Shown: positions 60,026-64,000 of the stretch, one piece after another
Position numbering within the stretch: position 1 is the first letter of the stretch
Layout of the letters: the number at the start of each line of letters is the position of its first letter
DNA from: Idiomarina rhizosphaerae
GTDB taxonomy: Bacteria > Pseudomonadota > Gammaproteobacteria > Enterobacterales > Alteromonadaceae
NCBI RefSeq assembly: GCF_024159085.1
Contig: NZ_JAMZDE010000008.1
Location: 434,001-498,000, forward strand
Reading direction: 5' to 3'
DNA: 64,000 bases
The notes under the pieces: generated by a model
Seen by the model: the letters and a program-made list of their open reading frames with translations, nothing else
What the model was told of the DNA's origin: nothing
Database searches by the model: none
Translations under genes and position numbers: made by a program

Positions 60026-60784
60026 ATGATTTACACCATTGTCATCGCATTGATTATATTACTAATAATAATGGCAATTATAGTTGGTGCGGTACAACAG
60101 AACAGACAGCGTTTAGAACTAGAGCGGCGCAAGAAGTTGGCGCGCTTTCGCAGTTCGCTTGAACAAATTGAAGATCTCATTCATATGTCGAGCTTCTTCC
60201 CTATTGGTAAATCCATGCTGGTGGTTCTTAATAGTCGCGCGTTAGAAATACTTAAAGGTATGAACGCAGCCTCGCCGTCAAAAGACTATAAGGCGCGAAT
60301 ACAGGATTACGAAGAGCGCATACAAAGTGTTGACCGTAACGACACCTCGTTAATCAGTGAAGACTTTGAGATCCCGGAAAATAACAAACAAATCATAGCA
60401 ATGATCAATGGGCTCAAACGGTTGCGCTCTACTTTACGAAATGAGCATTCCCGTGGTCGGGTGGACAGCAATGTTTTTAGTGTTGAAGATCAGCGTTTGA
60501 CCAAGTTGCAACTGAAAATTAGTATCGAAACCTTAATACGTCGAGGCCGTCATGCTTATGAGAGTCAGATGTTAGGTTCCGCCAGACAGTATTATGAAAA
60601 AGCATTACGCACTATAGAAGACCAGAGTTTCAGCGACGACTACACTACGTCGCGCCAGCAATCGATTAAGAAAGCGCTGGAACAAATTGCACAAGAGCTA
60701 AAAGATGCTCATGCGCGTGACAAAGAAAAACACAAAAAAGAAGACGATTTAGAAGAACTGTTCCAACCTAAGAGAAAATGGTAG
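60026..60784 (+). CDS. Membrane-anchored coiled-coil protein of unknown function
   Basis: This 252-residue protein has one N-terminal helix (IYTIVIALIILLIIMAIIVGAV) followed by a long charged, mostly helical body and a basic tail ending QPKRKW. The segment HMSSFFPIGKSMLVVLNSRALEIL may form a small globular or helix-hairpin module, and the region near residue 190 (RRGRHAYESQMLGSARQYYEKALRTI) looks like a single TPR-like helix pair. I do not recognise the family. It follows the kinase gene by 29 bases and abuts the SUI1 gene. Confidence 0.8.
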   Translation: MIYTIVIALIILLIIMAIIVGAVQQNRQRLELERRKKLARFRSSLEQIEDLIHMSSFFPIGKSMLVVLNSRALEILKGMNAASPSKDYKARIQDYEERIQSVDRNDTSLISEDFEIPENNKQIIAMINGLKRLRSTLRNEHSRGRVDSNVFSVEDQRLTKLQLKISIETLIRRGRHAYESQMLGSARQYYEKALRTIEDQSFSDDYTTSRQQSIKKALEQIAQELKDAHARDKEKHKKEDDLEELFQPKRKW

Positions 60785-60789
60785 GTAAA

Positions 60790-61125
60790 ATGCCGGACTG
60801 GAAAGACCAACTGAGCCAAATGGTATACTCAACAGACTCGGGACGTATTGATCCGGAACCTGAACCAGAGGACGTTCCCGAAGGCGATGGTATTGTCCGC
60901 TTGCGCAGGGAAACCAAAGGCCGAAAAGGCAAAGGAGTAACCATTGTCACTGGGCTGGATAAACCGCAGACAGAGTTAAAGTCGATAGCCAAAAAATTAA
61001 AACAGCTCTGTGGTGTCGGTGGAGCAGTTAAAGAGTATGAAATAGAGTTACAAGGCGACCAGCGAGACAGTATTGAAAGCTGGTTAAAAAAGGAAGGCTA
61101 TAAAGTTAAGCGTGCGGGCGGCTAA
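60790..61125 (+). CDS. yciH: SUI1/YciH family protein
   Basis: This 111-residue protein is homologous to translation initiation factor eIF1 (SUI1) and E. coli YciH (108 residues). The fold shows GDGIVRLRRETKGRKGKGVTIV, then LKQLCGVGGAVKEYEIELQGDQR, the conserved second strand-helix block. YciH may affect initiation fidelity; the role in bacteria is poorly defined. The start at 60790 follows AGGTAAA; an ATG at 60778 inside the end of the previous gene is an alternative. Its 3' end overlaps the convergent phosphatase gene by 20 bases. Confidence 0.9.
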   Translation: MPDWKDQLSQMVYSTDSGRIDPEPEPEDVPEGDGIVRLRRETKGRKGKGVTIVTGLDKPQTELKSIAKKLKQLCGVGGAVKEYEIELQGDQRDSIESWLKKEGYKVKRAGG

Positions 61126-62776
61126 GGTCGTATTCAATATACAGACGTCGCCCGTCATCACGCCACTCAACATGGCTTGAAAAGTTTCTTATCAGCTGCA
61201 GTCCACGACCAAATGCCTGTTGTTCATCATCTTCTGATACTTGCTGATATTCCGAAAAACCATTTTCGCTATTGGATGAGATACTAAACGAAAGCAAATG
61301 GTTATCCGGCTTGTATTCAATATCAATTTCTATCTCTACGCCCTCTAACACAGCCAAACGCGCTTCCCGTGTCCGGTAATATTCATCGAACCCATGCCCG
61401 GTCTCTTTAATTCCCGAATCCAACTGCAAAACACTATGTTCCAGAGTGTTGTTAAAAGCTTCTGCTAACAATAAATACAAGGTTGTTTTATGCGCGCGAA
61501 TACCTTCAAGATGGCTTAAAGAATCCACCAGTTTAATAATTGGATCGCGCCCTTTAATCTCATTTTCTTTTAAATAAACCACTAACCGAAAAGGTAAGTG
61601 AGTTACATTGGTATCAGGCTGATTAACAGGTAAGTTGGTGGTTTCACAATCCAGACACACCAATGAAATGTCATCAAACTGTTCTTGCCCTTGCTGAAAA
61701 GTCTGGAATGAGCCAACCAACCCCTCAAAGTCGCGCTCGCGGGCATAACGTAACAACAGCGCCTCGAACCCCCGTTCAGATAATCGCTCATCAGCCTTGT
61801 TGGTCATCTCCACCACACCGTCGGTATAGGTTATCAGGCGGGTGTTTTTCTCAACAAAACAATGGCTAACCTGACTACTGAACTCTTCCGGAGACAAAAT
61901 GCCCAATGCCATATGCTCAGGCACCAGGCGCTTCTCGACTGCTCCGGCTTCATTTATCAGCAGAGCATCAGGAATGCCACCATTCCAATAAGTTAAACGT
62001 TCACCATTGGCAGACAACTCAGCAACAAAAGCGGCACAAAACATGTCATCGGGTAACAGCTTAACTAGTTTACGGTTAAACTCTTCAACCATGTTAGCTA
62101 TTGAGAGCCCTTTTTCAGCTGAATCAAAAAAGGTTTGAGCAACTGGAAGAGCGCCGGTAGCGGGTGCTAACCCGTGTCCGGTGAAGTCACCAACAAACAG
62201 ATAAAAATTTCCCAGAGGTCCTGCTTTAGAGAGAACTAAGTCACCGTTAAACTCGCTGGCCGGTGCAAGATAGGTTTTTAAGAACGGATATTCTGTTTCG
62301 TTTTCCTGCAGGGCGTTAGCCAGCATGTGCCTGACAACGTTTTGCTCTCGCTCCATTCGGTTAGAGTGGTAAGCCAGAGTCTCGTTTTTACCTTTGAGGG
62401 AATAGCTCAACTCGCGAACCCGCGCGTGCGCGTTCAGTTTTGCCTGCAGGACAACCGGCTCAAAAGGCACACTAATAAAGTCATCCCCTCCAGCCTCAAG
62501 GCATTTCAACAAGGTTTCTTGATCATCCAATGCGGTGATAAATAAAATCGGCAAATGGACATCGCCGCTTAGAGCTTTTAGCCGGGGAGCGGTCTGAAAG
62601 CCATCCAGAACCGGCATCATAACGTCCAGTAGCACCACGTCTGGCGCCAGATTAGCGAAAATATCAATAGCCTCAATGCCGTTATCAGCACAGGTGACCT
62701 GATGACCAAAGCGTTTAATCAGGCCACTCAGCATCACCTGGTTAGCAGGCTGATCATCGACAATCAGTACCTTCAT
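61106..62776 (-). CDS. Partner-switching regulator: receiver-PP2C phosphatase-kinase (CrsR/HsbR type)
   Basis: This 556-residue protein has three domains. A response-regulator receiver (residues 1-120) has phospho-acceptor Asp 51 in VLLDVMMP. A SpoIIE-type PP2C phosphatase (about 165-375) carries GDFTGHGLAP and TYTDGVVEMTNK metal sites. A C-terminal GHKL ATPase of the anti-sigma kinase (RsbW) type (about 415-550) shows LLLAEAFNNTLEHS. This order is that of Shewanella CrsR and Pseudomonas HsbR, which control sigma S or anti-sigma output through a STAS partner. The partner gene overlaps by one base just upstream. The receiver lacks the conserved Lys (Val 103). Confidence 0.9.
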   Translation of the reverse strand: MKVLIVDDQPANQVMLSGLIKRFGHQVTCADNGIEAIDIFANLAPDVVLLDVMMPVLDGFQTAPRLKALSGDVHLPILFITALDDQETLLKCLEAGGDDFISVPFEPVVLQAKLNAHARVRELSYSLKGKNETLAYHSNRMEREQNVVRHMLANALQENETEYPFLKTYLAPASEFNGDLVLSKAGPLGNFYLFVGDFTGHGLAPATGALPVAQTFFDSAEKGLSIANMVEEFNRKLVKLLPDDMFCAAFVAELSANGERLTYWNGGIPDALLINEAGAVEKRLVPEHMALGILSPEEFSSQVSHCFVEKNTRLITYTDGVVEMTNKADERLSERGFEALLLRYARERDFEGLVGSFQTFQQGQEQFDDISLVCLDCETTNLPVNQPDTNVTHLPFRLVVYLKENEIKGRDPIIKLVDSLSHLEGIRAHKTTLYLLLAEAFNNTLEHSVLQLDSGIKETGHGFDEYYRTREARLAVLEGVEIEIDIEYKPDNHLLSFSISSNSENGFSEYQQVSEDDEQQAFGRGLQLIRNFSSHVEWRDDGRRLYIEYDLSRPHA

Positions 62777-63087
62777 CAGGCAATAACAAACATCTTATCA
62801 AAGCGGGATATATCGAGAATACGACGCACGTCCGGCTTGGCATTAATCAGTTGAATACCTTTTACACTGCTGCCTAAAGACTTACGCATATTGAGCAGCA
62901 TACCGAGCGCCGAGCTGTCCAGATAATCGGTTTCCCTCAAGTCGATAATTACGGTTGGCTGTGAATCACCAATATGGCTATAGGCCTGACGAAACTCCTG
63001 TACCAGGCTAAAATCAAATTTCCCTTTAATAGCAATAACTAATTGCTTACCATCATTTGAAAAGTCGCGACTAACGTTCATACTCAC
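62776..63087 (-). CDS. STAS-domain anti-sigma factor antagonist (CrsA/HsbA type)
   Basis: A 103-residue STAS protein with the phosphorylatable Ser region TDYLDSSALGMLLNM, and VIIDLRETD before it. Its stop overlaps the ATG of the phosphatase/kinase gene (TGATG), so the two form a unit. By analogy with CrsA, it is probably phosphorylated by the kinase domain and dephosphorylated by the PP2C domain, and so switches binding to an anti-sigma factor. That function is inferred. Confidence 0.9.
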   Translation of the reverse strand: MSMNVSRDFSNDGKQLVIAIKGKFDFSLVQEFRQAYSHIGDSQPTVIIDLRETDYLDSSALGMLLNMRKSLGSSVKGIQLINAKPDVRRILDISRFDKMFVIA

Positions 63088-63183
63088 CTCTTTTTTTTAA
63101 TGAGCATAACACAGATTTTCTGATTGAGTTTATCTGCTGAATACCCTACTCTTTCGGTCACAATAAATCCTAATTATGTGATT

Positions 63184-63978
63184 ATGGCAATAGCCTTTGA
63201 CGAACTCCGTATTTTGCTTATCGAACCTTCCGATGTGCAAAGAAAAGTAATTACTCAGCACCTGAACCAGGCGGGCATTCAACATACCCGTGGCGCTTCA
63301 ACCATTGCTGAAGCAAAAGAAGAAATACTCCGTTGGCAACCCGATATCGTCACCAGCGCTATGTATTTTTCTGATGGCACTTCACATGAACTCATTGAAT
63401 TCATTAATACTAACGATTTAAAAGATACCTTACATTTTATGTTGGTGTCATCAGAACATCGTGCCGACCAGCTGGAGCAGTTCAAACAAGCGGGTATTAT
63501 TGCCATTTTACCAAAACCTTTTACGCCAGATCAGCTCCAACGAGCCATTACCGCCACCATGGATATGATGGAACCCGAGCCACTTCATCTAGAACTTTAT
63601 GATGTTGAAGATTTACGGGTATTGATTGTTGATGACAGCATGACCTCGCGCCATGTTTTAAGACGTGTATTTGAAAACCTCGGTGTTGAGAGCTTTGTTG
63701 AGGCAGAGAACGGCCAGCAGGCAATTGATATTTTAGCAGAACATCAATTTGACTTGATCGTCACCGATTTTCATATGCCGGAGGTAAACGGCAGTGAACT
63801 CACTCAGTACATTCGTAATAGCTCAGCACATGCTCACACTCCGGTACTGATGGTGACTGCTCGCGCCAACGAGCCACAACTTGCTAATGTAAAGCAAAGC
63901 GGTGTCGATGCCTTAACCGACAAGCCCTTTGAACCGGCAACGTTAAGAAAACTCATCGCCCGTTTATTAAACAGCTGA
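63184..63978 (+). CDS. Tandem receiver-domain response regulator
   Basis: This 264-residue protein consists of two CheY-like receivers and no output domain. The first (residues 8-125) has lost the phospho-acceptor Asp (Ala 59 in VTSAMYF) but keeps a Lys in LPKPF. The second (residues 140-262) is canonical: VLIVDDSMTSRHV, VTDFHMPEVNG with the acceptor Asp, VTAR and DKPFEP. It is divergent from the STAS gene. The protein could be a phosphate relay, sink or adaptor acting with the kinase or phosphatase nearby. No good ribosome-binding site is visible; an in-frame GTG lies two codons upstream and a TTG at 63124. Confidence 0.85.
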   Translation: MAIAFDELRILLIEPSDVQRKVITQHLNQAGIQHTRGASTIAEAKEEILRWQPDIVTSAMYFSDGTSHELIEFINTNDLKDTLHFMLVSSEHRADQLEQFKQAGIIAILPKPFTPDQLQRAITATMDMMEPEPLHLELYDVEDLRVLIVDDSMTSRHVLRRVFENLGVESFVEAENGQQAIDILAEHQFDLIVTDFHMPEVNGSELTQYIRNSSAHAHTPVLMVTARANEPQLANVKQSGVDALTDKPFEPATLRKLIARLLNS

Positions 63979-64000
63979 GCCTGAATTTAAGAATTAATAT

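Overview
The window is a dense, ordinary-looking chromosomal segment of a marine gammaproteobacterium, most likely an Idiomarina-type member of the Alteromonadales. This assignment is inference. It rests on the gene order (gloB-mltD beside yafS-rnhA-dnaQ; pabB-nudL-sdaA; smc-zipA-ligA; dnaE-accA-tilS), an SMC rather than MukB condensin, moderate GC, and many genes for amino acid and peptide use with no sugar catabolism. I see no prophage, insertion sequence, CRISPR array, rRNA or integrase.

Layout. 1-9.5 kb: the 3' part of fadE, an AbgT-family transporter, a minus-strand run of 2OG-Fe(II) oxygenase, 5'-nucleotidase lipoprotein and Bcr/CflA MFS exporter, then rnhB divergent from a second AbgT transporter. 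9.5-14.3 kb: a soluble two-PAS chemoreceptor, a VOC protein, a DUF3293 protein, an EamA transporter whose start looks frameshifted, an EEP-family hydrolase, and a gene-free gap holding two nested inverted-repeat elements. 14.3-20 kb: the branched-chain 2-oxoacid dehydrogenase operon (E1 alpha, E1 beta, E2), preceded by a LiuR-like operator, then astE and a DUF599 membrane protein. 20-27.6 kb: an RND efflux pair, a CPA2 cation/proton antiporter and a GGDEF protein. 27.6-37.5 kb: dnaE-accA-tilS, a type II NADH dehydrogenase, a lipoprotein oligopeptidase and two identical tRNA-Asp genes with a strong promoter. 37.6-44.3 kb: TIGR03503, dnaQ, rnhA, rhodanese, yafS-like methyltransferase, gloB, mltD and a small exported protein. 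44.3-54.6 kb: smc-zipA-ligA, cysZ, rmuC and class I fumarase. 54.7-59.2 kb: pabB-nudL-sdaA and cysB. 59.3-64 kb: a signalling cluster with a histidine kinase, a membrane-anchored unknown, a SUI1-family protein, a partner-switching phosphatase/kinase (CrsR/HsbR type) with its STAS partner, and a response regulator whose first receiver domain is degenerate.

How it fits together: fatty acid and branched-chain amino acid oxidation (fadE, bkd), arginine catabolism (astE), serine deamination (sdaA), fumarase and peptide hydrolysis point to a cell living on proteinaceous carbon. Replication and repair genes (dnaE, dnaQ, ligA, rnhA, rnhB, smc, rmuC) are unusually concentrated but conventional. The two things most worth a second look are the paired intergenic elements at 13.9-14.25 kb, which share one palindromic core in opposite orientations inside unrelated arms, and the signalling cluster at the right end.
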